From Candidatus Methylobacter titanis (lineage in GTDB: Bacteria; Pseudomonadota; Gammaproteobacteria; Methylococcales; Methylomonadaceae), in the NCBI GenBank assembly GCA_029946125.1, contig JAQSDX010000022.1:1-53641 (forward strand): DNA of 53,641 nt, written 5' to 3'. A program made the translations under genes and the position numbers. How positions within the stretch are numbered: position 1 is the first letter of the stretch; the number at the start of each line of letters is the position of its first letter. Shown in pieces: positions 36,343 through 45,342 of the stretch. Under the pieces are notes generated by a model. The model worked only from the letters and a program-made list of their open reading frames with translations. It had not been told where the DNA came from and searched no databases.

Positions 36343-37106
36343 ATAAAGCCAAAATCAAACAGTCATTTGCGGCGGCCGCAGTAACTTATGATGGCGTTGC
36401 CGCATTGCAGCGCACTGTCGGTAGGGCGCTGCTGAGTACTATTGACACTGAAAAGCTGGCAGGAACTTTACTGGACCTGGGTTGCGGCACCGGTTTTTTA
36501 ACCTCCGAACTGTTGGAGTTTGCTCAGCCCATTGTCGCCCTGGATATTGCCTTACCGATGTTGCAGCTAACGCGAACGAAGCTGGCAGACACACCTAATG
36601 TCAGCTATTTATGTGCCGATGCTGAACAGCTGCCGCTAGCCGGACAAGTCGTCGATGGCGTTTTCTCCAATCTCGCTTTGCAATGGTGTATCAACCTTGA
36701 GGCCGTTTTTACCGATATTAAGCGGGTAATGAAACCGGACAGCAGACTGGTTTTCTCGACATTCGGCCCGCAAACGTTACAGGAGTTAAAAACCGCATGG
36801 GCAAAAGTTGATGACTACAGCCACGTTAACGACTTTTATAGTGAGCAACAGCTGACCCGATTTCTTCAGCTAGCGGGTTATACCGAGATAGCGGTTGAAA
36901 CCCAACTTTATGTATCGAGCTACGGTTCGGTTTTGGCGTTGATGAAGGAACTAAAGCATATCGGCGCACATAATGTGATTGCCGGGCGCAACAAAAGCAT
37001 CACGACTAAAACTGTGATGCAGCGCATGATTGGGGAATATGAGCGGCATCGGGCCAACAATTTGATCCCTGCAACCTTTGAAGTCATGATGGTTACGGCA
37101 AGCTAA
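36333..37106 (+). CDS. bioC: Malonyl-ACP O-methyltransferase
   Basis: BioC methylates malonyl-ACP to start pimelate synthesis on the fatty acid machinery. The start KIKQSFAAAAVTYDGVAALQ is the BioC signature, followed by the SAM motif LLDLGCGTGFLTSEL and VFSNLALQWCINL. The length of 257 residues is normal. It lies between bioH and bioD, sharing one base with the bioD start. Confidence 0.95.
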   Translation: MPLDKAKIKQSFAAAAVTYDGVAALQRTVGRALLSTIDTEKLAGTLLDLGCGTGFLTSELLEFAQPIVALDIALPMLQLTRTKLADTPNVSYLCADAEQLPLAGQVVDGVFSNLALQWCINLEAVFTDIKRVMKPDSRLVFSTFGPQTLQELKTAWAKVDDYSHVNDFYSEQQLTRFLQLAGYTEIAVETQLYVSSYGSVLALMKELKHIGAHNVIAGRNKSITTKTVMQRMIGEYERHRANNLIPATFEVMMVTAS

Positions 37107-37765
37107 TGGAAAAAGGTTACTTTATAACCGGCACCGATACCAATGTCGGCAAGACCTGGGCAACGATTGCGCTGATGCGTTACTTGAAAAATCAGGGGAA
37201 ATCAGTTGCAGGCATGAAGCCTGTCGCTTCAGGTTGCTTGATGCAGGATGGGCAGCTGAAAAATGAAGATGCGTTGCTGATACAGGAAAATGCGTCATTG
37301 CCGATTGATTACGACTTAATCAATCCCTATGCCTACGAACCACCGGTTTCACCGCATATTGCGGGCATAAACAACCCAGTCAAACTGAATCAGCTGGTTG
37401 CTAAATTTGAGCGGTTAAAAAATCTAGCTGACATTGTTGTTGTTGAAGGCGCCGGAGGTTGGTACAGTCCTTTAAATGAACGGGAAACGAATAGCGACTT
37501 GGCCATAGCACTGTCTCTGCCGGTGATTTTGGTTGTCGCCATCAGACTGGGTTGCATCAATCATGCACGATTGACTTATCAGGCGATCGCGCAGTCGGGC
37601 GTAAACTGTGCCGGTTGGATTGCAGTCTGTACAGATTCGGAATTGCTAAACAGGGACGAGAATATACTCAGCATAAAAGCCGCTGTGGCTGTGCCTTTGC
37701 TGGGTGTGTTGCCTTATACGGAAGTCGCGGATTTCGATTTTCTCTCGGGGCAACTGAAGCTATAA
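37106..37765 (+). CDS. bioD: Dethiobiotin synthetase
   Basis: BioD closes the ureido ring of dethiobiotin with ATP and CO2. The P-loop GTDTNVGKTW, the substrate motif KPVASGC and VVEGAGGWYSPL are all present. The length of 219 residues is normal. It ends the bioBFHCD operon. No terminator was clear in the 130 bases after it. Confidence 0.95.
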   Translation: MEKGYFITGTDTNVGKTWATIALMRYLKNQGKSVAGMKPVASGCLMQDGQLKNEDALLIQENASLPIDYDLINPYAYEPPVSPHIAGINNPVKLNQLVAKFERLKNLADIVVVEGAGGWYSPLNERETNSDLAIALSLPVILVVAIRLGCINHARLTYQAIAQSGVNCAGWIAVCTDSELLNRDENILSIKAAVAVPLLGVLPYTEVADFDFLSGQLKL

Positions 37766-37897
37766 TTCACCCATTGCTAATGCCTTTACCGGCAGGGTGG
37801 AAAAAATAAAACATGACAAAGTCTCTCTGAAAGCCCTATTATTTTCATTTTTTTCTCAGCTTGATTATCCGTTTAACTGACGGCACAAGGTTAATGC

Positions 37898-39757
37898 ATG
37901 ACGATTCGCCATAACTTATCTATAAAGTTCTCATCAGTAAAATTTATTTTAGTTGTCGGTACGTTGTTGTCCGGATGTGCCTCGACCCGGCAAATTGTGC
38001 TTGATCATCCGTCGACTCAGGTCAGCCAGTTCCAGCCTTTACAAGGCTTCCAGGTCATTGATGGCGATGACTATTATGTACGGTTAATTTCGGAGTTCGA
38101 TTTTAAAGGCGAAAATGTTTTAAAAAACGGCTGTACCAATATGGCACCGTCTTACGAAAAGGGCGATTTATCGGCGGCGCTTATTTACAGTGTGCGTAAT
38201 GAGGCGCTTAAATTTAGCCGTGAAGCTACCGGTTTTTTGTATCAGGCAACGACAGGCAAGTGCAACTTTACTTTCGATGCTAAAAAGCTTTACCTGACCC
38301 CGTGGATACGGCTGGATTCGGGCAAGGAAACCCTGGTCGATTATAATTTTTACACCAATGCGAACAGCGACGTGGATGTGTCGGGTCTGGTCGGCAATGT
38401 GAATGCGGCCAGCAATTTGCTGGCGCTAACCGGTGTCGGCATGGGGGTTGCGATTATGGGGCAGGTTGCCGGGCAATGGGTAAAGAGCAATCAGCAAGCG
38501 GCTACGGCGGCAGCAGCACCGGTGCCTCATCAGTCGGTCAAACATAGTTCGGAGTCGCATTCACTACCGGCAGCCACGGCTTTTTTGGGTAAAATCGGAA
38601 CGCTGAATCAGACAATATTTAAGGTTTATGATGTGGCGGAAGGCGGGTTTAATCTGCTGGGTTCGGATACTAAGCAATTGGGTGAGCTAAAGATTTATCC
38701 GGAAATTCTGCCTTCTTTATTATTAAAGACGACCGCTGACGGCATTCCCGATGCACGTGATTTATCCTTTGAAGAAATAGGCTATTCGCCGATAAAATCT
38801 GCGGCCGGGGACATCAATCTTCAGCAATTGATCGAGCAGTCGAAGCATCCTGCAAAGCCGAATTTAAAACCTAACTGGAATAATTACCAGGAAGTGGAGG
38901 GTAATTGCCGAAAATTGAAGTTGGTGATGAAGGATTTAGGCTTCAATAAGTTTGATCGCAATGCGGTAATTTACTATTTTCTGGCTAAAAATGGCGATTG
39001 GAATAACTACAACATCAGTCGACAAAAGACGCAGGGTGAAGAAATGCGGCCCAAGGTCATAGAAGCTTATCGCAGTAAAAACTTTGCTAACTGTCTGGCA
39101 ACTGACGATTATGCGGTTATGAAAGCGATGGGTTTGCCGGTCAATACACCGTCTGACTGGGATCAGATGGGTGAGGCGAGTCATAAAAAAGAGCAATTGT
39201 TTACGCCGCTTAAGTCGATAGAACGGCAGTTGGTTGCGGTGTTGAAAAATTCAAACAAAACGGAAATGGAGCAGCAGTTGTTTCCTTTGCTCAGTACCGC
39301 AAAAAATGGCGACGGCAGTGTGTTGCTGCAAAATCATTTAGGTGATTTCGGCTTGGGATTGTTGCTGAATCCTCCGGTAGTGTCAGCAGTCCCTGCCCCT
39401 GAGGAAGTATCGGTCGATCCGGTTGCATCTGCTGTTGCGCCTATTCCTGGCGAGGGCGTTATTGTTAGTGCTCGTCAATTGGCGCAAGTCTTTTCAGGAT
39501 TGTCATTAAACGAACTGAGTTGTGCGCGGCCGGTTCCTGATAGTTTAGGCAAATCTGCGGGTATTTTATTATTTACCACTAAAGAAGGTAGTGTGCGTAT
39601 TAAAGGCGGTGCGATGGAATTTGAATTTTCCGGCGGAAAGATTACGCGCATTGCATTTCAGTTATCCACTTACCGGGATTTCGAACAGGATCTGTTGGAT
39701 CGGCCCGAAATTGGCGGCTGTCGAATTGACCCGGCTTTTTTGACCAAGTTGCACTAA
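37898..39757 (+). CDS. Large lipoprotein of unknown function
   Basis: The 619-residue product starts with a lipoprotein signal peptide (hydrophobic stretch ending LLSGC, Cys at about 27), so it should be membrane-anchored. The body has no recognised motif. An Ala-rich stretch (about 200-215) and a Val/Pro/Ala-rich linker (about 500-530) separate three regions, and a final beta-rich segment (about 550-615) ends with two cysteines in CARP and GGCRID that could pair. It is a single gene between the biotin operon and the hemerythrin. I cannot name the family. Confidence 0.65.
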   Translation: MTIRHNLSIKFSSVKFILVVGTLLSGCASTRQIVLDHPSTQVSQFQPLQGFQVIDGDDYYVRLISEFDFKGENVLKNGCTNMAPSYEKGDLSAALIYSVRNEALKFSREATGFLYQATTGKCNFTFDAKKLYLTPWIRLDSGKETLVDYNFYTNANSDVDVSGLVGNVNAASNLLALTGVGMGVAIMGQVAGQWVKSNQQAATAAAAPVPHQSVKHSSESHSLPAATAFLGKIGTLNQTIFKVYDVAEGGFNLLGSDTKQLGELKIYPEILPSLLLKTTADGIPDARDLSFEEIGYSPIKSAAGDINLQQLIEQSKHPAKPNLKPNWNNYQEVEGNCRKLKLVMKDLGFNKFDRNAVIYYFLAKNGDWNNYNISRQKTQGEEMRPKVIEAYRSKNFANCLATDDYAVMKAMGLPVNTPSDWDQMGEASHKKEQLFTPLKSIERQLVAVLKNSNKTEMEQQLFPLLSTAKNGDGSVLLQNHLGDFGLGLLLNPPVVSAVPAPEEVSVDPVASAVAPIPGEGVIVSARQLAQVFSGLSLNELSCARPVPDSLGKSAGILLFTTKEGSVRIKGGAMEFEFSGGKITRIAFQLSTYRDFEQDLLDRPEIGGCRIDPAFLTKLH

Positions 39758-39935
39758 CGATAATATTGTTCCGATACGGCTGTTGTTCCCGCCATGAAAA
39801 TTAACAAGTTTTTTAGGTAGCGGGAAAGCAAGTTGACATATACCATAAATTAAGCATGGATTTTGGCCTGAATATAACCCATAATATTTGTGCGGTAAAT
39901 AATCAATAATAATAAAGAATATCAGGAGAAATATT

Positions 39936-40334
39936 ATGGCGTTAATTACTTGGACAGCTGGTCAATTCGGCACAAATGTCGGCTTTGCAGATGATGAACA
40001 TAAGATCTTGTTCGATAAGCTTAATAAGCTGTACGATCTGACAACAAGTGGATCACAGCGCTCTGCAATAGGTGCGCAATTAGATGATTTGATTGCTTAT
40101 GTCGTCGATCATTTTGCTCATGAAGAAAAAGAAATGCAGGTAAAAGGTTATGCGGGTTATGAATACCATAAAGCAGAACATGATGCTTTGGTAGGTATTT
40201 GCGCCGGTCTGCAAGCAAAATTTCATGCAGGTGAGGCAGAAGTTGACGAAGGTGTTGGTCAATTGGTTAAGGGCTGGTTGGATAATCACATTCCTAGCTT
40301 TGATAGGGCTTATGCGGATGCGTTAAACAGTTGA
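39936..40334 (+). CDS. Bacteriohemerythrin
   Basis: This 132-residue single-domain hemerythrin binds O2 at a non-heme di-iron site. The ligand pattern is visible: His in DDEHKILFDKL, HFAHEEKEM (His and Glu), HKAEHD (two His) and DNHIPSFDRAYAD (His and Asp). An AGGAG ribosome site sits 7 bases before the ATG. It has its own terminator. In methanotrophs, bacteriohemerythrin has been linked to oxygen delivery to methane monooxygenase. Here the neighbour is a terminal oxidase locus, so an oxygen-supply or storage role is plausible but inferred. Confidence 0.93.
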   Translation: MALITWTAGQFGTNVGFADDEHKILFDKLNKLYDLTTSGSQRSAIGAQLDDLIAYVVDHFAHEEKEMQVKGYAGYEYHKAEHDALVGICAGLQAKFHAGEAEVDEGVGQLVKGWLDNHIPSFDRAYADALNS

Positions 40335-40355
40335 TCCGGTTTTAATGTAAAAAAC

Positions 40356-40392
40356 AAAAGGCTTGTGAGTTGTCTTGATTCACAAGCTTTTT
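40356..40392 (+). terminator. Rho-independent terminator after bacteriohemerythrin
   Basis: GCTTGTGA (40361-40368) pairs with TCACAAGC (40380-40387), with A's before and a T6 run directly after. It separates the hemerythrin from the cox locus. The remaining 180 bases before coxB hold no clear signal. Confidence 0.82.
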
Positions 40393-40576
40393 TATTGGGC
40401 TAAATAATATCAAGGAAAGGACAGCTGGTATAGAGTGCCTTCATGGGTTAAAATCAAAAAGATTATTTGTGATAATTATTACGTAAATGGAATCGGGTCG
40501 ACCTTGGCATGTCCTGAAATTACGAAACGATATAACGCATACAAGAGTTTATAACTACTAACGAGGGGGCTGCTCC

Positions 40577-41698
40577 GTGAAGAAAACAAAGCAACTGTCC
40601 GCAGGTCTGACCTTAATGGCTTTTGGCCTAGGGACAGCGCAGGCGGAATACACGCTCAATTTGATGAAAGGGGTTACAAAGGTCAGTAATGACATTTATG
40701 ACCTGCATATGTTGATTTTATGGATTTGCGTATTCATAGGTATCGGCGTGTTCGGAACTATGTTCTATTCAATTTATCATCATCGTAAATCAAGAGGTCA
40801 TAAAGCGGCGCAGTTTCATGAAAATACCACAGTTGAAATTATGTGGACGATTATCCCGACCTTGATTTTGATTGGCATGGCTATTCCAGCTACAAAAGCT
40901 ATGATAGAGCTGGATGATGTTCAAGAATCGGACATGACCATTCAAATTACTGGCAAGCAATGGTATTGGGATTATAAATATCTGGGTAATGATATTCAAT
41001 TTGAAAGCCATTTGGATGAAGCGAGTGAAAAAGTTCATCGCACAGCAGGTGCTAATCCGCATTCCGTTCCCCATTACCTGCTAAATGTTGATAAGCCCTT
41101 AGTTATCCCGGTCAATAAAAAAATTCGTTTCGTATTGACTTCAGCGGACGTAATCCATTCCTGGTGGGTTCCTGATTTAGGCTGGAAAAAAGACGCAAAT
41201 CCTGGTTTTATTAACGAAGCATGGACTTCTGTTGATAAAGCGGGGACTTATCGCGGCCAGTGTACCGAGTTGTGCGGCAGGGACCACGGGTTTATGCCTA
41301 TCGTTGTCATTGCGATGGAGCAACCCGAGTATGATGCGTGGGTAGAAAAGACTTTGGCGCAACAAAAACAAAAACCAGATTTGAGTGACCAAAGTTCTGG
41401 GGATCTCATGGCCCATGGTGAGTCGGTCTATTTAAAAAATTGTGTCGCTTGTCACCAAATTGATGGTGCAGGTATTCCGGGTTTAGTTCCCGCTTTAACG
41501 GGTAGCGCTATAGCTACAGGAAAATGGGAGTCTTTAGATGGCTTCTTACGCGCAGGCACCGCTAAAATGCCATCATTTGCTAAATTGAATGCTAAAGAGT
41601 TTGCAGAGCTGATGACTTATGTGCGTAACAATTTAGGTAATAAAGTAGGCGACACATTACAGCCTAAGCAAACTGCGTTACCCGATGATGATGATTAA
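40577..41698 (+). CDS. coxB: Cytochrome c oxidase subunit II with fused cytochrome c domain
   Basis: Subunit II accepts electrons from cytochrome c at the CuA centre. From a GTG start there is a signal peptide (ending AQA), two transmembrane helices (about 45-65 and 90-110), the cupredoxin domain with the CuA ligands CTELCGRDHGFM and the upstream His of VIHSWWVP, and a C-terminal cytochrome c domain with CVACH and an axial Met in AKMPSF. The fused heme makes this a caa3-type subunit. It starts the coxB-coxA-small protein-ctaG-coxC operon. Confidence 0.96.
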   Translation: MKKTKQLSAGLTLMAFGLGTAQAEYTLNLMKGVTKVSNDIYDLHMLILWICVFIGIGVFGTMFYSIYHHRKSRGHKAAQFHENTTVEIMWTIIPTLILIGMAIPATKAMIELDDVQESDMTIQITGKQWYWDYKYLGNDIQFESHLDEASEKVHRTAGANPHSVPHYLLNVDKPLVIPVNKKIRFVLTSADVIHSWWVPDLGWKKDANPGFINEAWTSVDKAGTYRGQCTELCGRDHGFMPIVVIAMEQPEYDAWVEKTLAQQKQKPDLSDQSSGDLMAHGESVYLKNCVACHQIDGAGIPGLVPALTGSAIATGKWESLDGFLRAGTAKMPSFAKLNAKEFAELMTYVRNNLGNKVGDTLQPKQTALPDDDD

Positions 41699-41752
41699 GC
41701 CTCTGATTCTCTTATCGCCCCACTCTTTTTTAACTATTCCGAGGTATAAAGT

Positions 41753-43357
41753 ATGTCTGCTGTCGTAGCTGAACATGATCACCACGATCACGGCCCTGCT
41801 AAGGGGCTGTTAAGATGGATTATTACCACTAATCATAAAGATATCGGCACATTATATTTGCTGTTTGCATTGGCGATGTTTTTTGTTGGCGGTGCCATGG
41901 CTATGGTTATTCGTGCTGAATTATTTGAACCGGGCTTGCAATTTGTGGACCCTGCGTTTTTTAATTCGATGACTACCATGCACGCCTTGGTTATGGTATT
42001 TGGCGCAGTGATGCCGGCATTCGTCGGCTTAGCCAACTGGATGATTCCAATGATGATCGGCGCTCCGGATATGGCGTTGCCGCGTATGAATAATATGAGT
42101 TTCTGGTTGCTGGTCGCCGGTGTTTTATTGCTGGCCAGCACCTTATTGATGGAAGGTGGCGCGCCTGCTAGTGGCTGGACTTTGTATCCGCCATTAGTAT
42201 TACAAACCGGTAAAGCATTGCCTTTCGCGATTTTCTCGGTGCATTTACTGGGTATTTCGTCAATCATGGGTGCCATTAATATCATTGCAACTATTTTCAA
42301 CATGCGCGCCCCTGCCATGACCTTAATGAAAATGCCGATGTTTGTTTGGACCTGGTTGATTACTGCGTTCTTGTTAATCGCTATCATGCCGGTTTTTGCC
42401 GGCGCAGTGACCATGCTGTTAACAGACAAATTTTTCCAAACCAGCTTTTTTGATGCGGCGGGTGGTGGTGATCCGGTTCTTTATCAACATATATTTTGGT
42501 TCTTTGGTCATCCCGAAGTTTATGTGATGATTCTGCCGACTTTCGGCGTAGCGTCTACCATTATTCCTGTCTTTGCGCGTAAGCCTTTGTTTGGCTACAG
42601 CTCAATGGTTTATGCGACAGCTGCAATTGCATTTTTATCATTTATCGTTTGGGCTCACCATATGTTTACCGTGGGCATGCCGATAGCAGGTGAGTTGTAC
42701 TTTATGTATGCAACCATGTTAATTGCAATTCCAACCGGAGTTAAAGTCTTTAACTGGACTGCGACCATGTGGAAAGGTTCGATGACTTTCGAAACACCTA
42801 TGCTGTTTAGTATTGCCTTCGTCGTTTTGTTTACGATGGGTGGATTCACCGGCTTGATGATGGCTATTGCGCCTGTTGATTTCCAGTACCACGATACTTA
42901 TTTTATTGTCGCGCATTTCCATTACACACTGGTTCCCGCTTCGATCTTTATATTGATGGCGGCCGGTTATTTTTGGCTGCCTAAATGGACCGGTCACATG
43001 TACAACGAAAAAATTGGTCAACTGCATTTTTGGTTGTCTGCAATTTCGGTGAATATCCTGTTCTTCCCTCAGCATTTCTTAGGCTTAGCAGGCATGCCAC
43101 GCAGGATACCCGATTATGCTATTCAATTTGCTGATTGGAATATGATTTCCAGTATTGGTGGTTTTATATTCGGTGCCAGTCAACTGTTATTCTTGTATAT
43201 CGTCGTTGATACTATCAGAGGCGGAACTGGTGAGAAAGTAACAGCTGAAGTCTGGGAAGATGCATCTAAGCATAGCTTGGAGTGGACTTTATCGTCGCCA
43301 CCACCGTATCATTCATTTACTACACCACCAACCTCTATACCTACTGAACATATCTAG
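41753..43357 (+). CDS. coxA: Cytochrome c oxidase subunit I
   Basis: Subunit I holds heme a and the heme a3-CuB site and pumps protons. Twelve helices are predicted. Key residues are the heme a His in TTMHALVMVFG, GHPEVYVMILP with the D-channel Glu and CuB His, HHMFTVGMP (CuB His pair) and YFIVAHFHYTL (heme a3 and heme a His). The XGHPEV motif points to the A1 type. The length of 534 residues is normal. It lies 54 bases after coxB. Confidence 0.97.
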   Translation: MSAVVAEHDHHDHGPAKGLLRWIITTNHKDIGTLYLLFALAMFFVGGAMAMVIRAELFEPGLQFVDPAFFNSMTTMHALVMVFGAVMPAFVGLANWMIPMMIGAPDMALPRMNNMSFWLLVAGVLLLASTLLMEGGAPASGWTLYPPLVLQTGKALPFAIFSVHLLGISSIMGAINIIATIFNMRAPAMTLMKMPMFVWTWLITAFLLIAIMPVFAGAVTMLLTDKFFQTSFFDAAGGGDPVLYQHIFWFFGHPEVYVMILPTFGVASTIIPVFARKPLFGYSSMVYATAAIAFLSFIVWAHHMFTVGMPIAGELYFMYATMLIAIPTGVKVFNWTATMWKGSMTFETPMLFSIAFVVLFTMGGFTGLMMAIAPVDFQYHDTYFIVAHFHYTLVPASIFILMAAGYFWLPKWTGHMYNEKIGQLHFWLSAISVNILFFPQHFLGLAGMPRRIPDYAIQFADWNMISSIGGFIFGASQLLFLYIVVDTIRGGTGEKVTAEVWEDASKHSLEWTLSSPPPYHSFTTPPTSIPTEHI

Positions 43358-43415
43358 GGTGTTGCAATTCAGGTTGCTTGTAAAAGCAACCTGCTTAGAT
43401 TACGTATCAGGTGAA

Positions 43416-43517
43416 ATGATGACTACTAAAAAGAAAAATATTCTGACGGCATTGGTTTTGGTGACGATTGCAGTCATTATTTATGTTTTTGCGGTGATAA
43501 GAGCGCTTTCTCAATGA
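43416..43517 (+). CDS. Small single-helix cytochrome oxidase assembly protein
   Basis: A 33-residue product with a Lys-rich start and one transmembrane helix (LTALVLVTIAVIIYVFAVI). GGTGA just before the ATG acts as ribosome site, and its stop overlaps the ctaG start by 4 bases. Tiny proteins of this pattern are common between coxA and ctaG and are annotated as oxidase small assembly proteins. Function is inferred from position. Confidence 0.75.
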   Translation: MMTTKKKNILTALVLVTIAVIIYVFAVIRALSQ

Positions 43518-44065
43518 GTAAAGATGTTGCTAATAAAAATATTAAGTTAGCAAGAACTTTACTGTTAGTTGCTGTGGCCATGTTTGGTTTTGGTTATGCA
43601 CTGGTTCCACTTTACGATGTTTTGTGTGAATGGAAATGGATAGAACGGGACAGGCCCGATGATATTAAAAAAGTTCCAGAGGTTGCTTACCAAATCGATA
43701 GGAACAGGGAAGTTACAGTAGAATTCATGACTACATTAAATGAATCTACGCCTATGAAATTTCGTGCAGAAAAAAAACAGCTAAAAGTTCATCCGGGCGA
43801 ATATTATACCGTTAATTTTTATGCTGAAAATAAAACTGATAATGCCATGGTCGCCAGAGCGATTCCCAGTTTTTCGCCTGCAGTAATCAGTAGCTATTTT
43901 GAAAAAATTGAGTGTTTTTGTTTTTCAGAACAAACGTTCAAAGCAAAAGAAGCGAAAATTATGCCGATGCGATTTGTGATTAATCCAGCGCTACCTGAGC
44001 AATACAAAACTATTACACTGTCATACACATTCTTTGATAATACTGAAAAATCAGTAAAAAAATAA
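43514..44065 (+). CDS. ctaG: Cytochrome c oxidase copper chaperone CtaG (Cox11)
   Basis: CtaG/Cox11 delivers copper to the CuB site of subunit I. It has one N-terminal helix (TLLLVAVAMFGFGYALVPLYD, followed by a conserved Cys in VLCEW) and a periplasmic domain with the copper-binding CFCF motif (IECFCFSEQ) and the MPMRFVINPALP block. The length of 183 residues is normal. It is coupled to the small upstream protein by ATGA. Confidence 0.95.
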   Translation: MSKDVANKNIKLARTLLLVAVAMFGFGYALVPLYDVLCEWKWIERDRPDDIKKVPEVAYQIDRNREVTVEFMTTLNESTPMKFRAEKKQLKVHPGEYYTVNFYAENKTDNAMVARAIPSFSPAVISSYFEKIECFCFSEQTFKAKEAKIMPMRFVINPALPEQYKTITLSYTFFDNTEKSVKK

Positions 44066-44077
44066 TAGGGGAAAATT

Positions 44078-44941
44078 ATGTCTACAAGTGACACTTATTA
44101 CATTCCGCATAAAGCTACGTGGCCAATCATTGGTACAGTCGGATTGGTGATTATGCTGGCTGGATTTGCAAATTATTTAAATGGTTCCTCAATCGGTCCA
44201 ACCATGATGGTGCTAGGACTGCTTGTATTTATTGTCATGTTAACCGGGTGGTTCACATTGCAGTCAGGGGAAAGTGAATCAGGCATGTACAGCACACAGG
44301 TAGGTATTTCCTATCGTATGGGCATGATGTGGTTTATCTTTTCAGAAATTATGTTTTTTGCTGTTTTTTTCGGCACACTTTGGTATACGCGTAATTTATC
44401 GGTGCCATGGTTGGGTGGCGAAGGTACTCGAGCTGTGACTAAGGAACTATTGTGGCCTGCTTTTGAAGCTGCCTGGCCTACTAATGGTCCCGGTAAAGTC
44501 GGGGGCGAATTTGAATCGATGGGGGCTTGGGGTTTGCCTTTTCTGAATACCTTAATTCTGCTAACCAGCGGCGTATCTTGTACCTGGGCGCATCATGGCT
44601 TGCTGGCAAAAAACCGTGATCAGTTAATTAAAGGTTTGATTGCCACTGTAGGATTGGGGCTGTTGTTCGTCACTTTTCAGGCAATCGAGTATCATGAAGC
44701 TTATACCGAAATGGGATTAACTTTAGGGTCGGGTATTTACGGATCTACTTTTTTCATGTTGACCGGCTTTCACGGTTTTCATGTTTGTGTCGGTGCTATT
44801 ATTCTGGGCGTTGTTTTATTTCGTAGTTGGAAAGGTCATTTTCAACCGGAAAATCACTTTGCTTTTGAAGCCGCAGCTTGGTATTGGCATTTTGTTGACG
44901 TGGTATGGTTAGGCTTGTTTGTATTTGTTTATGTAATTTAA
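44078..44941 (+). CDS. coxC: Cytochrome c oxidase subunit III
   Basis: Subunit III is a seven-helix protein that stabilises the oxidase and its proton uptake. MWFIFSEIMFFAVFFGTLWYTR, the FQAIEYHEAY loop and GFHGFHVCVG with WYWHFVDVVWLGLF at the C-terminus are classical. The length of 287 residues is normal. It follows ctaG by 12 bases and ends at a strong terminator. Confidence 0.96.
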   Translation: MSTSDTYYIPHKATWPIIGTVGLVIMLAGFANYLNGSSIGPTMMVLGLLVFIVMLTGWFTLQSGESESGMYSTQVGISYRMGMMWFIFSEIMFFAVFFGTLWYTRNLSVPWLGGEGTRAVTKELLWPAFEAAWPTNGPGKVGGEFESMGAWGLPFLNTLILLTSGVSCTWAHHGLLAKNRDQLIKGLIATVGLGLLFVTFQAIEYHEAYTEMGLTLGSGIYGSTFFMLTGFHGFHVCVGAIILGVVLFRSWKGHFQPENHFAFEAAAWYWHFVDVVWLGLFVFVYVI

Positions 44942-44960
44942 GTTAAACAGCCATACCCAT

Positions 44961-44995
44961 AAAAGCGCTGTCTTACAGACAGCGCTTTTTTTTTG
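44961..44995 (+). terminator. Strong terminator after coxC
   Basis: AAAAGCGCTGTC pairs with GACAGCGCTTTT around a 5-base loop, followed by more T's. Read the other way it could also serve the convergent DUF2909 gene. Confidence 0.92.
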
Positions 44996-45014
44996 TCGGA
45001 ATGGTTGATGATTT

Positions 45015-45263
45015 TTATTTAATAGCGGTATTCGGTGTTTGCTGCATTCGAGCACCCAGTCCGTGAGGTGTGATCATGCCGGTTGCCAAGGCTATAAAAA
45101 TAAAAATGAATAAGACAATTGAAAGGGTAATGCGAAAAGTCAGGGCTTTGACTGTTTTTTCGGATTGTTCCGGAGTCCTGTGTTTAACCAGATGAAATAG
45201 CGCTGAGCCTAAGCTGATAATTATCAGGATAAAGGCGATAATAACGATACTTTTTATAATCAT
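45015..45263 (-). CDS. DUF2909 twin transmembrane protein
   Basis: An 82-residue protein with two helices (IVIIAFILIIISLGSALFHLV and LSIVLFIFIFIALATGMI) joined by a short charged loop containing LVKHR, the DUF2909 pattern. The family sits at this spot in many cox loci, on the opposite strand between coxC and SURF1. Its job in oxidase assembly is unproven. It is convergent with coxC. Confidence 0.83.
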   Translation of the reverse strand: MIIKSIVIIAFILIIISLGSALFHLVKHRTPEQSEKTVKALTFRITLSIVLFIFIFIALATGMITPHGLGARMQQTPNTAIK

Positions 45264-45342
45264 GAGTGCAGTTAAGTGGGTGGTTAAAGTTTTTGTATTC
45301 TCGGTTATTTAGGTGCTTGTGCCAATAGGTAAAGAAAAATGC

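Noticed and set aside
41833-42429. 198-codon minus-strand open frame inside coxA
   Set aside because: It is a shadow of coxA. Its composition mirrors the hydrophobic sense frame and there is no independent motif.
43260-43415. N-terminal extension of the small oxidase assembly frame into coxA
   Set aside because: The ATG at 43416 has a ribosome site and yields the typical tiny one-helix protein. The extension is coxA out of frame.
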